Assembly: GCA_030533445.1 (NCBI GenBank)
Contig: CM060064.1
Span: 1,171,416 to 1,235,415, forward strand
Direction of reading: 5' to 3'
Origin: Cyprinodon diabolis
Lineage: Eukaryota > Chordata > Actinopteri > Cyprinodontiformes > Cyprinodontidae
Length of the DNA: 64,000 nt
Below are positions 11,209 to 22,795 of this stretch, one piece after another (the first letter of the stretch is position 1; the number at the start of each line of letters is the position of its first letter). Below the pieces are notes generated by a model, which saw only the letters and a list, made by a program, of their open reading frames with translations, had not been told where the DNA came from and ran no database searches. The translations under genes and the position numbers were made by a program.

Positions 11209-12394
11209 CAGGGTTTCTCCTGGTGTCATCCTTAAATGTTTGACACCAGCTGTGAATGAACTGTAGTGAAACATACTTATTCTTCATGGCTTCTACAGGT
11301 AGTAGAACAATGACACGTCTAACGTCTCTATAAAGAATTGTAGCAAGGATTTTGGAACACAGTGTCTTTGTCTTTCCTCTTTGGTTATTCTTCATAATTG
11401 GGACTGGATAACTGGGAAAGGTTCGCACATGTACATCTCTGACAATTCATTTCTTGTCAGTGTTTACGCGGACCACTCTGGAAAGTTTATACTGACCCCT
11501 CAAAGTGTTTTGATTAGCCAACCACACGACATCTCCAACTGCCACGTTCCTTTGTGATGTGTGCCACTTGCTTCTTATGAACAGATGTGGTCCTGCCAAC
11601 TCACTCCACTTCCTCCAGAACCGGTCAACCTCAGTTTGGATGGCTCTTAACCTCTTGTAAGGGTATCCTTCAAACTCAAAGCTTCCAAGATCTCCTCTGA
11701 GACCAGCTCTTCCAAGAAGAAGGGAATTTGGACTGATGTAGTTTACACTGTCCTCCCGGCTCTGACTTCTGGCATCTATAGGTCTCTCATTCGCAAGGTT
11801 ACTGGCCATGTAGAGAAAGGTTTGGAACTCACCATATGTAAAACATCCATCTCCCGCCAGATTGTGCAGAGCATGTTTCACCGTAGGAACAGCTGCCTCA
11901 GCAGCTCCATTCCTATGAGGGGAGTCAGCAGGATGAATTTTCCAGCTCCACTCTGTTTCATGTTTGCAGGCTTCATTTTCAATTTTTGGCTTTTTCAGCT
12001 GGTTCAGAAAATGATCACTCATGATCTGTTGACATTTTTTGGCTCTGGCCTTTCTGCATGTCGAACAGTTTTGTACCACCTTCTAAACGAATCTCCTGCA
12101 TCTTATCACCCAGGCTGTCTTTCTCATCCGGAGCAGTGTACCTGTAACCTCTTCATGGTTTGCAGAGTGGGCTTCTTGTGCTAGAAGACTTGATATCCAT
12201 GCATCATAAGGCAATATTGGTACAGTGGTTCTCTCATCAATAAAGGTCTGCAATCTTTCTCCACAGACTAGTAGTCCAGTTTCAGCATGCCTCTGCTTTG
12301 CCTCTGCTGAAGAAATCTCCTCCCACTTTGGCTTACTTGAAGCTGTGGCTGATTTCTTTTTCAGCACCATTTCCACTTCATTGCAGCTCTCCAT
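11209..12394 (-). pseudogene. BEL/Pao integrase remnant
   Basis: Integrase inserts the cDNA. The HHCC zinc-binding region is spread over two frames: AHSANHEEVTGTLLRMRKTAW (about 12150) and then NCSTCRKARAKKCQQIM (about 12075). The text then jumps to WKIHPADSPHRNGAAEAAV, so most of the DDE catalytic core is missing. The C-terminal DUF5641-type domain follows (RFWRKWSELAGPHLFIRSKW, GDVVWLANQN), and the element's end (ILYRDVRRVIVLLPVE) is read in another frame near 11300. Confidence 0.82.
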
Positions 12395-12673
12395 ACCCAG
12401 GCAATAACTCTGGTTAACCTAGTTAAGCTGCTGAATCTCCTTGTGTCAATGAGGTTTCTCACAGCAGAGCCAGCCACTGGTCTGTAGACTTGAATCAAGG
12501 GTTCACTCTTCACTGGGCTGCTTTGCTGCACTTTGTGGCCTTTCTCTTCTCTCATTGCTGCTGCTGGATCTACAGTTGTTTTAACAGATGATGCATCACC
12601 TAGGTTTCTCTTAACCACTGATCTTGTCAGTGCTCCCGAAAAGCACTTCCTCTGAAGTCTTTTTATGCTTTCT

Positions 12674-13674
12674 TTAGCATAGACAGCAACTTCTTTTGCA
12701 GACTTTTTTGGCCCCTCTTCCAAAAGGTTGCTTGAGGAATTCAGGTCCATTCTGCCACACAGAATCCTCTTGGAGGTCCTCTGTGGCTGCGCCTCTTGTC
12801 ATGATGTCTGCAATATTTAGGTCTCCTGGGATCCACCACCAGTCATCATCAGAGGCAGATTTCTGGATTTCTCCAACCCTGTTTGCAAAAAATGTCTGAT
12901 ATCCATAATTTTCTCTTTGGAATGCTCCCAGCACAGTTTGACTGTCCAGCAGGTGGAGCCCTTTTTCTATATCCACCCAACTGTGCTTTTCAATGTATCT
13001 TTTGAGGCGAACTGCATACACAGCACCACAGATCTCAGCTTTGACTGGTTCTCCCTTTCAATCAAGTGATCAAGTGGTGTTAGCTCAATCATTTCCTTGG
13101 TAAGTTTCTTTGCTGCTCTCCTTTCAACCATTTCATGAACTTGTGCTCCATATGCCACTCTCCATTCTGGTTCTTTCTTGAGTTGCCTCTCTGATTTTAG
13201 AAAAGTGGCCTTCACTCCACTCCTGTTGTTTGGTAGTGAGATTGGATCTTCAATCCATGCATACTTTGCATCCCAGTGTGGTTTGCTGCTATGAGCATCT
13301 GCTTTGACATAGGTGAGGCAGCTTCTGATGATATTTAGCTCTCTTTCTTCACCTAATGTCATTTCCTTGCCTCCAGGCTGACAGTTGTCACACCTGCATC
13401 CTCTACACTTTGGTTCACAGGCTGCCCCAATACTATCCAATTTCCACCAGTCAAGAAATACTCTGCTTGCAACTGCATTTTTGGTTTTAGCTTTGAACCC
13501 TTGAGTTTCAGTTAGCTCTTGGTACTTTGCTACAGTGGTTCTCATGAATCGGGCAAAGTGTGTTTCAGATCTGTGTGCAGCCATATGCACTTCCTCAAAG
13601 AGATCTGGATGTGCCCCACCAACAGTCTTTCCTAATGGGCTCTCCCATAGGACCAGGTCTCCAATCACCTTCAC
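12674..13674 (-). pseudogene. BEL/Pao pol remnant: N-terminal pol joined to RNase H
   Basis: The first part (13674 to about 13095) is the Pao-specific region before RT, with CEPKCRGCRCDNC and a stretch ending near AAKKLTKEMI. The next readable text is RNase H: ELTPLDH, then, after a one-base shift, AEICGAVYAVRLKRYIEKHS and later LHLLDSQTVLGAF, FFANRVGEIQ and WWIPGDLNIADIMTRG. The polymerase palm with its catalytic Asp pair is absent, so the RT core was removed between these points (about 13090). Without it the element could not copy itself. Confidence 0.82.
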
Positions 13675-13940
13675 TCTCTGTGGAGCAAGTTTTCCCTCCG
13701 GGTGACTAATAAGCAGTTCAATATGTGCAGGTCTATGCAGGTCTTCTTGGCTGGTTTCTATTGCTCTTTGAACTTTGGCAATTTCATCTAGGCCATAGCA
13801 GACAAGCTCATGAGCTCTCTCTGTACCTAGGTGTCTTGACCCTTACTCTGAGCAGGTACCTCTTGGTCCTGACCTTCATGGCCATTCCTCCCACCCCATG
13901 GATGACCAGGGTGATTTTTTCCAGGGTGATTTTTTCACTT

Positions 13941-14474
13941 TTACAGATTTAATCTCCTGGCAGCTCTATGGGTGATAAAATTAGAGTCTGATGCTAAGTC
14001 TATGAGTGTTCCAATTTTCTGTCCTCCATTGGTAGTCACCTCCAACAACATGAGAATAACTGGCAGCTCACATGACTCCATCCCACCAGGTTGGTTCTTC
14101 TCAGCACAGTGTGTTTTTGCTGTTATGTTGGTGAAAGCTCTCTTAAACTTTTCTGTCATCTCTGCGGACAGTTCAGACACAAATCTCTCTTGCTCTGTAA
14201 GCTTGTGCCTCACACTTGATTTTTGTGCTCTGTCTACTTCACTTTTCTTGGAGTTCCCTCTTCGGCATAAAAAGAAATGGTGGTCTGCAGAGCTCCCTTT
14301 CTTACAGTCTTGGTTTCTAATCAGATAAGTATCTTTGCATCCTTTATCTTCCCCATGACATACTAGACATCTCTTGCAGGCTCCCAATTTCTCCACAGTA
14401 TCCAACTTTTCACTAGGCTTTAGTTCTTTGAACCTCTTGCAAAAGAAAATCTTCTCTGTGTTTTTCATCTCCAC
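13941..14474 (-). pseudogene. BEL/Pao zinc-knuckle linker and aspartic protease
   Basis: A Cys-rich segment (CKRCLVCHGEDKGC, then CKKGSSADHHFFLC) precedes a retropepsin-like domain whose catalytic loop reads IGTLIDLASDSNFI. That is the DUF1758-type aspartic protease of Pao, which cleaves the polyprotein. The frame stops soon after HRAARRLNL. Just beyond, at 13906-13935, a 15-base unit is tandemly duplicated. Confidence 0.8.
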
Positions 14475-15620
14475 AGACTACACACCCAGCTTTTCTTGTA
14501 GATTTGGTTGATGCATACTTCTTCTCCGTGTAAATAGGCCTTTTGTCTGCCTTCTCACTCACTTGAAGTTGCTCTAATCTTTCTAGGATTTCTTCTTGAG
14601 TTTTTGGGAATCCAAGGAGGCTCTCAACGTGGTTCTCTGACTTTACACCATTTGCTGGGTTGACCATGAATACCAGCCAGTCCTTCTTCATGCTGTCTGG
14701 TAATTTGCTTTCTATGGATTTAATGACCAGAGGGTTCCTGAGGGCTCCTGAATCTCCCAGCTCTGTTAGATCATTGAGGGCCTTCTCTGCAGATTGTATT
14801 AAGTCAGTGGTTTTCCTTGGCTGATTTGATTTTAATGCAGGAATTCTTTCCAGTTCCTCAATTATTTCCAAGGCAATTGTGGTCTTGTTCCCATACCTGT
14901 TCTCAAGCACTCTGAACATCTTATTCAGCTGTATTGTAAGAGGACAGCCGCAGGTCCCTATTTATCTTCTCCTCAACACTCTCCAGGAGCTGGATCTTCT
15001 TTGCTTCGGCTGAACCAGTAGGCTCTCCCTGCCTTTGCAAACTCACCCAGTCTCTCCTCCAATTCCTCTTGATTCCATAAAATTTGGGAAGACTGGTTGG
15101 TTTGATTCTCAGTACTCGTGGCTGAATTGGCTGTGTGACCTGTGCATTTATATCAGGAAGCTTTTCTCCAATTTCCATTTCTGCAACTGTAAGTGCTATA
15201 AGGAGTTCTGCCCTTTTGGCTTCAAGGTTGTTAATCAGTGTTTTCAGACCTTTTACTCTGCCATCCAGACCTGCTTTGTGTTCCTCTGGGATCCATTTTT
15301 CCCATGCTGAAAGGGTTGCAGTTGCTTCTTGGACTAATTTAGTTGCCCCATCTACTCGTAGTTCATAGCCATCTTTATTAACAACATAGATTGGGATTTC
15401 AACAGCTTTATCGCAGGCTGCTTCTGCTTCCTGGATTGCAGACTCATCTTCCCCATATCTGGACCAGATGTTTTGTTGGACTATTTCTCTGACTTCTTTC
15501 AATCTTTTATTACAGTCCCTCATTGTCCACTTCTCCAGCTTCCTCAATATCTGCCAGTAGGCCAGCATGATAAACATCATTTGTTTCACTGATACATCTT
15601 GCATAAGAGGTGAGCATCTT
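14413..15620 (-). pseudogene. BEL/Pao gag, main part
   Basis: Gag forms the particle that packages element RNA. A helical, charged N-terminal half is followed by the linker RIKPTSLPKFYG and a W-rich block (DWVSLQRQGEPTGSAEAKK), matching the DUF1759-type gag region of Pao elements. The segment starting MFRVLENRYGNKTTI continues it after a small indel near 14921 that introduces a TAA and a frame change. The C-terminus carries a zinc-knuckle-like CVVCGDEKHRE. A second frame change near 14450 joins it to the protease region. The first about 60 residues of gag lie at 16735-16875, beyond the inserted segment 15621-16729. Confidence 0.82.
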
Positions 15621-16729
<1,109 letters not shown>

Positions 16730-16734
16730 ATCTT

Positions 16735-16930
16735 CAATTCCCCTTGTAACTCACTGTTGCTCATGTTCTCTGCGGCCCAGCTCAGGAAGTTGGCTTGTTT
16801 GGTGAAGGCGCTTTCAGCAGTTGTTCTTTCTTGCTTTAGCTGTTTTACTCCCTTTCCCAGAGTTTCCTCTGCCATTGTTGCTGGTTGCTGGTACTCTGTG
16901 TCAACAGCCTCCTTGAGTTCAGGCCTTTAA
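16735..16930 (-). pseudogene. BEL/Pao gag N-terminus, separated by an insertion
   Basis: The minus strand reads MAEETLGKGVKQLKQERTTA from 16875, then a segment with FTKQANFLSWAAENM, the N-terminal gag pattern of fish Pao elements. The frame runs up to the repeat ATCTT at 16730-16734. The continuation of the same domain (KMLTSYARCISETND) appears beyond the matching ATCTT at 15616-15620. The text between is foreign to gag. Confidence 0.7.
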
Positions 16931-17530
16931 TCCCCGTGTCCACTGCCACTGGTTTTCAACCAGCCCAAGCTTGAAAACAGCTGGTTATCACCAAGAAGAA
17001 TGCTCGGCACAGCTCAAATCCTTTTCCATTTTTTTTTTTATTTGGGAACTAGGATTGGGATTTAGGTTGAAAACCTTTCAAACAAATTGACAAACAGAAG
17101 TGTATCAGTTTAAATCAAAAACAATTTGACCAACAAAAACTGAATTAGTTCAAAACAAACATTTTTAAATCAAACATTTTCACTGTGGCTAACCCATAAG
17201 CACAAAAAAACTGAATATTACCAGGCCACACGCCATACTACAATATCTTCTAAGTCAACTTCAACTTTTTTCTTTCTTTTTTCTTTTTTTTTTTAATAAA
17301 CAATATAATAATACTAATAGCTAACTTTATTTTCTTCTTACCAGTTGTGTATCTGGTGATTAAACCATGAGTTGAAACATGCTTGTTGGGAGCCAGTCTC
17401 TTCCTTTGTCTGCCAAAACTGCCACACATGGTGTGCAGGTGTTTTCATCATAGGAAGGCCCAAACAGGAAGTCCCAAACCCCGACACAAGTTCACTCCTC
17501 TTTTTTCCCTTTGCTTCTTTTTTGACATTA
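16931..17530. other. No gene recognised
   Basis: AT-rich unassigned DNA upstream of the BEL/Pao gag. It could include the element's 5' leader, but no LTR or primer-binding site was identified. Confidence 0.4.
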
Positions 17531-18420
17531 CAATCACTGAGTCTGGGAGCGGCCATTTTTGCCCAAATATAGTAGCCCCTCCCTCCTGCCATCTTCCAGC
17601 AGTGACGTCACGGTGCGGTAAGCCTAGCGCCATTCTCCCCGCTTTACAAGCTAAATCAATGGGAACTACTAGACACATCTGCAATCAACAACAATTATTG
17701 AAGATTTCCAGAGGACTTCACCATTGAAATTCACCAGAGCTATAGTGAAACTGACAATGCCCACGTGCATGGCAGCTGGATGCTGGAATACATCGGGTAA
17801 AAGTGGAAAAAAGAGTTATTCCACCTTTCTGATTCCTGATCCTCCACGGACGGGTTGGTCGTTGGATCGCCAACTTGAAGAGGGAGGATTTGCCATCGAA
17901 CTTCTGGCCAGAGAAAAAACACGTAATATGTAGCCGACATTTGGAAGAAGAATGTTTTCAAGATGACTTGGATAATAGCGCGTTGTGACAAACACCAGAT
18001 ACAGCACTGGGACTCGATCAACAGCCGATACCGCACCGTGACAATGTCACTAACCAGTAGGTGGCAGTAGTGTTCTTTGACAAACATGGATGCCTCCAGT
18101 AAAGCACATTCACATGAAAATTACTCTGAATTAAAAACACTGAACATTTATTGAACAGGATGGAATCATTTCAGATTTAAAGAACTTTAAGAAGTTTGGA
18201 TTCTGAATATGAGAGACTTTTCCTTTAACCCCACACTGCTCCCCAGGCGCCCCACAGTGGCAACCCACTGCTCCCTAAGGGGATGGGTTAAATGCAGAGG
18301 TAAATTCGTCCAATATGAGATCAATAAAGTTCAGTTATTTTATAATTATTATAGACCTTAGTCCTCACTGTGAAAAGAATGAAAGCTCTATTTCTGTCAT
18401 ACTCCCAGTCCTGGGTGCAG
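17531..18420 (+). mobile_element. THAP-domain element, copy 2 (890 bp)
   Basis: Inverted copy of 1537-2426 with no net length change and very few mismatches in the stretches compared. It carries the THAP fragment (17757-17987) and the SINE-tail segment (about 18215-18330). Its right end forms a perfect palindrome with the flanking 17 bases (18394-18437). The two copies lie 15.1 kb apart in opposite orientation. Confidence 0.65.
17757..17987 (+). pseudogene. THAP zinc-finger fragment, frameshifted (copy 2)
   Basis: Starts MPTCMAAGCWNTSGKSG, giving Cys ligands 1 and 2. After a one-base shift in the A-run near 17915 the frame reads CSRHLEEECF, giving ligand 3 and the His, and ends at TGA 17985-17987. 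The THAP finger binds DNA in the nucleus. No transposase domain follows. The shift is shared with copy 1, so both copies derive from an already altered element. Confidence 0.62.
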
Positions 18421-18437
18421 GACTGGGAGTATGACAG
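18394..18437. repeat. Perfect palindrome at the end of THAP copy 2
   Basis: CTGTCATACTCCCAGTCC at 18394-18411, loop TGGGTGCA, then the exact reverse complement at 18420-18437. The left arm and loop belong to the 890-bp element; the right arm lies outside it. Confidence 0.9.
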
Positions 18438-18483
18438 GATCCCAAGCCTGAAAGCACTCCACAGAGACCTTTTCACTCTGGAC

Positions 18484-19109
18484 TAGAGACTGACATTTTT
18501 TCGGGAATCCCATGGGTCACGGGATTCCCGTGGGATGGGAGTCAGTATTAGTAACCATCACGTGATCTGGACGGTACAGGATTAAACATTAAGGGGAGCA
18601 GACGGGAGCGGGAGCAAACCAATAGTAACTAAAAAAAACTAGGATCGATGCCAAAAGCTAAAATAAAATAGAAAGAAATAAAAACCTGTACTGCCACCGC
18701 CATTTTGTAGTTTTTTTCCTTGAAGCCTACACTATAATGCGAGTCAAAAAAACTACACGACCCAAAAACCAACAGTGCTTCCGCTCTGAGTTTTTCACCT
18801 GCGCTCAAAAACAACAATGGAGGGACCAACAGTTACTACAGTTAGAAACAGGAAGTTAACCGACCCTTCATAGAAATTCAGATTCAATGTATTGGAAGAA
18901 ATCTTACTGAAGACAACCAGAACGGGAGTGGTGCAGGAGCGGGAGTCATTCTGAATGGGAGCGGGATGGGAGTGGGAGTAATTTCACCAGGAGTGGGACG
19001 GGACAGGATTTAGATTTCTACTCTTGCCCGGGATCGGGACGGGACACCGTTTTTTTCTGTGGGAGTGGGACGGGACAGGAGTGAAAATCCACTCCCGTGT
19101 CAGTCTCTA
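18484..19109. mobile_element. hAT-type non-autonomous element (626 bp)
   Basis: Begins TAGAGACTGACA and ends TGTCAGTCTCTA as terminal inverted repeats. The flanks CTCTGGAC (18476-18483) and GTCTGGAC (19110-19117) are an 8-bp target duplication with one mismatch, the size typical of hAT. The inside is rich in GGGAGTGGGA words and has no coding capacity. Confidence 0.85.
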
Positions 19110-19210
19110 GTCTGGACTCCTATCGGAGACGTTTCAGTCAGCCTCAAGGAACCAGTGAGGCTACAGGCCTCTGAACTATTAAAGCCTTCCTGCCTGAGCT
19201 CGCCTGCCTG

Positions 19211-20037
19211 TCCAATTCAGTTCAATTCAATTCAGTTTATTTATATAGTGCCAAATGCAAAACTAGGGATGCACGATATTGGGATTCTGGCCGATATCCG
19301 ATATGCCGATATTTTAAAACTCATGTAGCCGATAACCGATATCGATACCGATGTTAAAGCTGGACAAAAATAAGTAGTCATTGAAAATTGCAGTTTTGTT
19401 CTCCATTTCTGACACTTTGAAAAATAATAAACTCAAATATATTTTCATCTGCTGATATCTAATTGATTTTTAAAAACGCGGTATTGATCTATTTTACTTT
19501 CAAAATCTCGTGAAATTTCATTGTTCTGTTACAAACTCTCGTGATATTTTGCAAATTCTTGTGAGATTTTGTTAGTAAAATAGATCGATACCGCGTCAAT
19601 ATATCAACATATAAAAATATGGCAACATTTCGTGAATTTTCGGGGGATTTCGTAGCATAACGATGACATATAGCAATATTTCATTAGTAAAAGAGATTGA
19701 TATGGTGTTTTTAAATGGCAATATATCAGCATATGAAGATATTGGGATATTTTAATGGATCAATATTTTTTCCCTTCGTCTTTAGAAGTTTTTAAGTCTG
19801 TAAAAAAGAAGTTTTTGAGGAAGAAGAAGAAGTAGTATTTTTATTTTTAGACTTTAGAAACTCAGAAGCTGATCAAATATCGGGTTGAATATCGGTGGGG
19901 TGGCCGATGTCCGATATTCAGTTTTAAGGCCGATACCGATAGGGGGCCGATTATATCGTGCATCCCTAATCAAAACACATGTCATCTCAAGGCACTTTAC
20001 AGTTCAACCAGATCATCCAGTCAAACTGATCCAAACC
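19211..20037 (-). mobile_element. LINE 3' end fragment, split by a hAT element
   Basis: TTCAATTCAATTCAGTTTAT at 19221, then TATATAGTGCC up to 19263, and the continuation ACACATGTCATCTCAAGGCA after 19976, match the minus-strand LINE tail at 5725-5860. The 705 bp between are the hAT element at 19264-19968. Similarity ends at about 20037. Confidence 0.75.
19264..19968. mobile_element. hAT-type MITE nested in a LINE tail (705 bp)
   Basis: Terminal inverted repeats TAGGGATGCACGATAT (19264) and ATATCGTGCATCCCTA (to 19968). The flanks TGCAAAAC (19256-19263) and ATCAAAAC (19969-19976) match at 6 of 8, a decayed 8-bp duplication. CCGATATC-like words are repeated inside. No coding capacity. Confidence 0.85.
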
Positions 20038-21261
20038 CAGAGTCCACCCTCTGACTCCACCATCAGATCTCACCCAGCAGACCTGCACCATTCCCCTGGA
20101 CCTCTGGTCACCATCCTCCCAAGACAGACACCAAGCTGCCCTCTCTGTGAGTCATGAACCTCCCTCACTTTTCAAACCGGCACCGAACTGTTGCTCACCT
20201 TTCACACAACCTCTTCCAGCAGTATCCTGAAAACCCTGCCAGAAAATAAGAATAGATTATCCACCGTTCCAATTCTGAGGCAAAACAGTGAAAATGTTAA
20301 AAAAAAAAAAAAAAAATATCTTTATTCCCCTTTGGAATAAAGAAGCAAATAAAACGTCTATCAGGTTTATTAGGAGGTTTTTGTTTCAGACAGACTGGAA
20401 AGAGATTCAAGAAAATAATAATCTTTTCTTGTAATCCCACATATTTAGAAGAAGAAACTGTTTAGCAGCAGTTGAATAAAGGGTCTGCTGTCGACCCACC
20501 AGGTAAAGGAAACTCCTCTAACTCGGCCATTCCTGCTCCCTGCAGAAGGCAGAGTCTGTAAGTGTGGGTGAACCCGCAGCTCTCCGTCTTTGATGTTGTG
20601 AGTAACAGTAATATCTTTGTTTGGAACCAATTCCATTTCCTGTAAAAGCCTGACCCCAGCGCTTAGTGGCTGGGAGCTGGGCGGTAATGATGTGTCCTTG
20701 TGAGGGGAGACCTGATGGAAGAAAAGACCCGCAGAGCCCATTACTGCTGACCGTTGAACCACAGAGACCTTTAATATGCTGCTACCAACTATCTGAACAG
20801 CTTTGTCTCGCTGTCCAGCAGTTTGTGAGGAATGACATCACCCTGATTTGTAAAGCAGATCGATATGCAATGATATGGCTGAATTAAGTGGCAATCCATC
20901 ATATGTTTGGACACGCAGACGACTCTCTTCCAGCTGGAATACTTTCTCTGCATCACTTGTTCTTTACCTCCATGTTGGTTTGATGTGTCAGATAGATTTA
21001 TGAAGGCAGCACATAAAGCACTTACTTTGACATTTAACATAAAACGCTGCATTTTATTTTAGACTTGAAGGCTTCTCTGCAGGAATATGCTGAAGTTAGT
21101 TTTCCCTTTCTCTAGGATTTTAGAGGCCTTGCAAAAATGCCCGTAAAATATTCAACCCTTAAATAAAAACAATATCAACTCCTAAATGTTATGATTGTCC
21201 CCTTTTGGGACTCTGAGGCTGTTTTATACTTCACTGGAACACAAGTTCGTGTCCTGGCCAA
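20038..21261. other. No gene recognised
   Basis: Unassigned DNA with a poly-A run near 20300. Open frames of up to about 105 residues show no known domain. Confidence 0.4.
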
Positions 21262-21474
21262 TAGTGTTAATCTCGTTAACAAAAACTAAACGAATAAAAT
21301 TATGTTTTCTTGGACTAAAATAAAGACTAAAATGCTCTCACTTATAGTCGACTAAAACTAGACTAAATAAAAATGGGATGATGTCGACTAAATGTGATAA
21401 AAACTAACAAGCGATGCTGAAACTGGACTAAAACTGAAACTTAATTTAAAAATGGCTGCTAAAAATTAACACTA
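21262..21474. mobile_element. hAT-type MITE (213 bp)
   Basis: Ends TAGTGTTAAT (21262) and ATTAACACTA (to 21474). Flanks CTGGCCAA (21254-21261) and CAGGCCAA (21475-21482) are an 8-bp target duplication with one mismatch. The inside repeats GACTAAAA-like words. Non-coding. Confidence 0.85.
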
Positions 21475-21516
21475 CAGGCCAAGTAAGTTCTAGAGAAGAA
21501 ACAGTAAAGTGTGGAC

Positions 21517-21566
21517 AGCATAAATCTGGGTCAGTGGGAACAGAAGCGTACTGATGACATCACCAC
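21517..21566 (+). repeat. Short dispersed repeat shared with 41693-41738
   Basis: The sequence around CATAAATCTGGGTCAGTGGG and GAAGCGTACTGATGACATCA is found inverted at 41693-41738 with a few changes. The family is not identified. Confidence 0.55.
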
Positions 21567-22184
21567 ACGCAGCTCGTCTGGAGTTGCATTTCACCTCCTG
21601 TTATTAATAGTCTCTAGATAATAATACATTATTCCTTCTTTCATTTATTGGGGGAATAATAATTAACACAGTCAGATAAACACAAATCAAATGAACACAA
21701 ACTCACCATCATAGCCAGGCATGGGCTGATGTTAGCCCTGGCTGCCGTTACCCTCAGAGGTCCGCTGGTCGCCACGGTCCTCTCAACTTCAGAATTTTTT
21801 GTAATAACGCATTTAATTGGTAAATGGGTCATATAGCGAAGCTTAAAGTATAATGTTCTCGCTTCAAACAATCTTAAAATGTACTTTTATACAAAAACGG
21901 CAACAGAAAAGAGAACTTTACCCTCTTAACCTGGAAGCTGCTGCTGCTGCAGTGCATGCTGGGACAGCCGTCAGTCTGGAGAACAGACAAGTCTGCTCTG
22001 ATGCATGCTGGGTAAAGAGGGAGGGTGAGAACAACATCCGAGATTTTGTCCGTTCTCGGTCTGCTGTTCTGGTGAATTGGAACAGTGCTAGGGCTGAGGA
22101 TGATGACGTTTCACGAGGACACAAGAACGCACAAGTACACAGATTGAGAAACAGCCAGAGACTTTGGTTTTCAGTTATCAGTTA

Positions 22185-22795
22185 GTCTGTTTTATTATTT
22201 TTTGGTTTATTTTCCATTTTACGTATGTTTCAGCAGTCTTTGGTTGCTCTCTGTTGCCCCCTTGTGCCCGTCTCCTTTCCTCCACACCTGCTCCCAATCT
22301 GCTGATTAGCCTGGTCTTTTGTCAGTTTCCCTTTTACACTCCTCATGTTCAGTCCCTGTTTGCTGGTTCCTTGTTGATTGATAGTGAGAGTGGCGGTCTA
22401 GTGGCATAGGGCTTTGAATCCTGAGATTGTGAGTTTGATCCCCCACTCCCACAGACTGCCACTCTGGGTCCCTGAGCAAGACCCTTAACCCCATACTGCT
22501 CCCCAGGCGCCGCACAATGGCAGCCCACTGCTCTCCAAGGGGAGGGGTTAAATGCAGAGAAGTAATTTCCCTCTGGGATTATTAGAGTATATAGAATCAA
22601 AAATAAAAAAAGATGGTTGCCTTCTTGTCTCTGGCTTTCTGCGTGAGTTTTCCATGATGCTTGCTATTTGTTTTGTTTCACAGTATTTTTGTGTTTTGGA
22701 TGTTTGCCTCAGTTTTTTCATTAAACATACAAGAACTCATCTCTGCTTCTGGTTCCTCCAGCAACCTCACCTCCCTTTGTTGACACTAAACTAGA
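22185..22795 (+). mobile_element. LTR-like element with a nested SINE
   Basis: Pyrimidine-rich text with CTCCACACCTGCTCCCAATC (about 22281) and, after the SINE, TTCATTAAACATACAAGAAC (about 22718) followed by CATCTCTGCTTCTGGTTCC. This is the style of the 3' part of fish gypsy LTRs and resembles the end of the solo LTR at 42555-43190. No second copy or duplication was found, so the class is tentative. Confidence 0.4.
22385..22597 (+). mobile_element. tRNA-derived SINE
   Basis: The head contains an A-box-like TGGCGGTCTAGTGGCATAGG and a B-box-like GAGTTTGATCCCC, the internal RNA polymerase III promoter of tRNA-derived SINEs. The body (CCTGAGCAAGACCCTTAACC, CTGCTCCCCAGGCGCCGCAC, GGGGTTAAATGCAGAG) is shared with the SINE at 41450-41667 and with the tail inside both THAP copies. 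The end is A-rich. Confidence 0.8.

Noticed and set aside
22385..22450. A true tRNA gene at the head of the SINE
   Set aside because: The arms do not pair as a tRNA and the B box is degraded; it is a SINE head.
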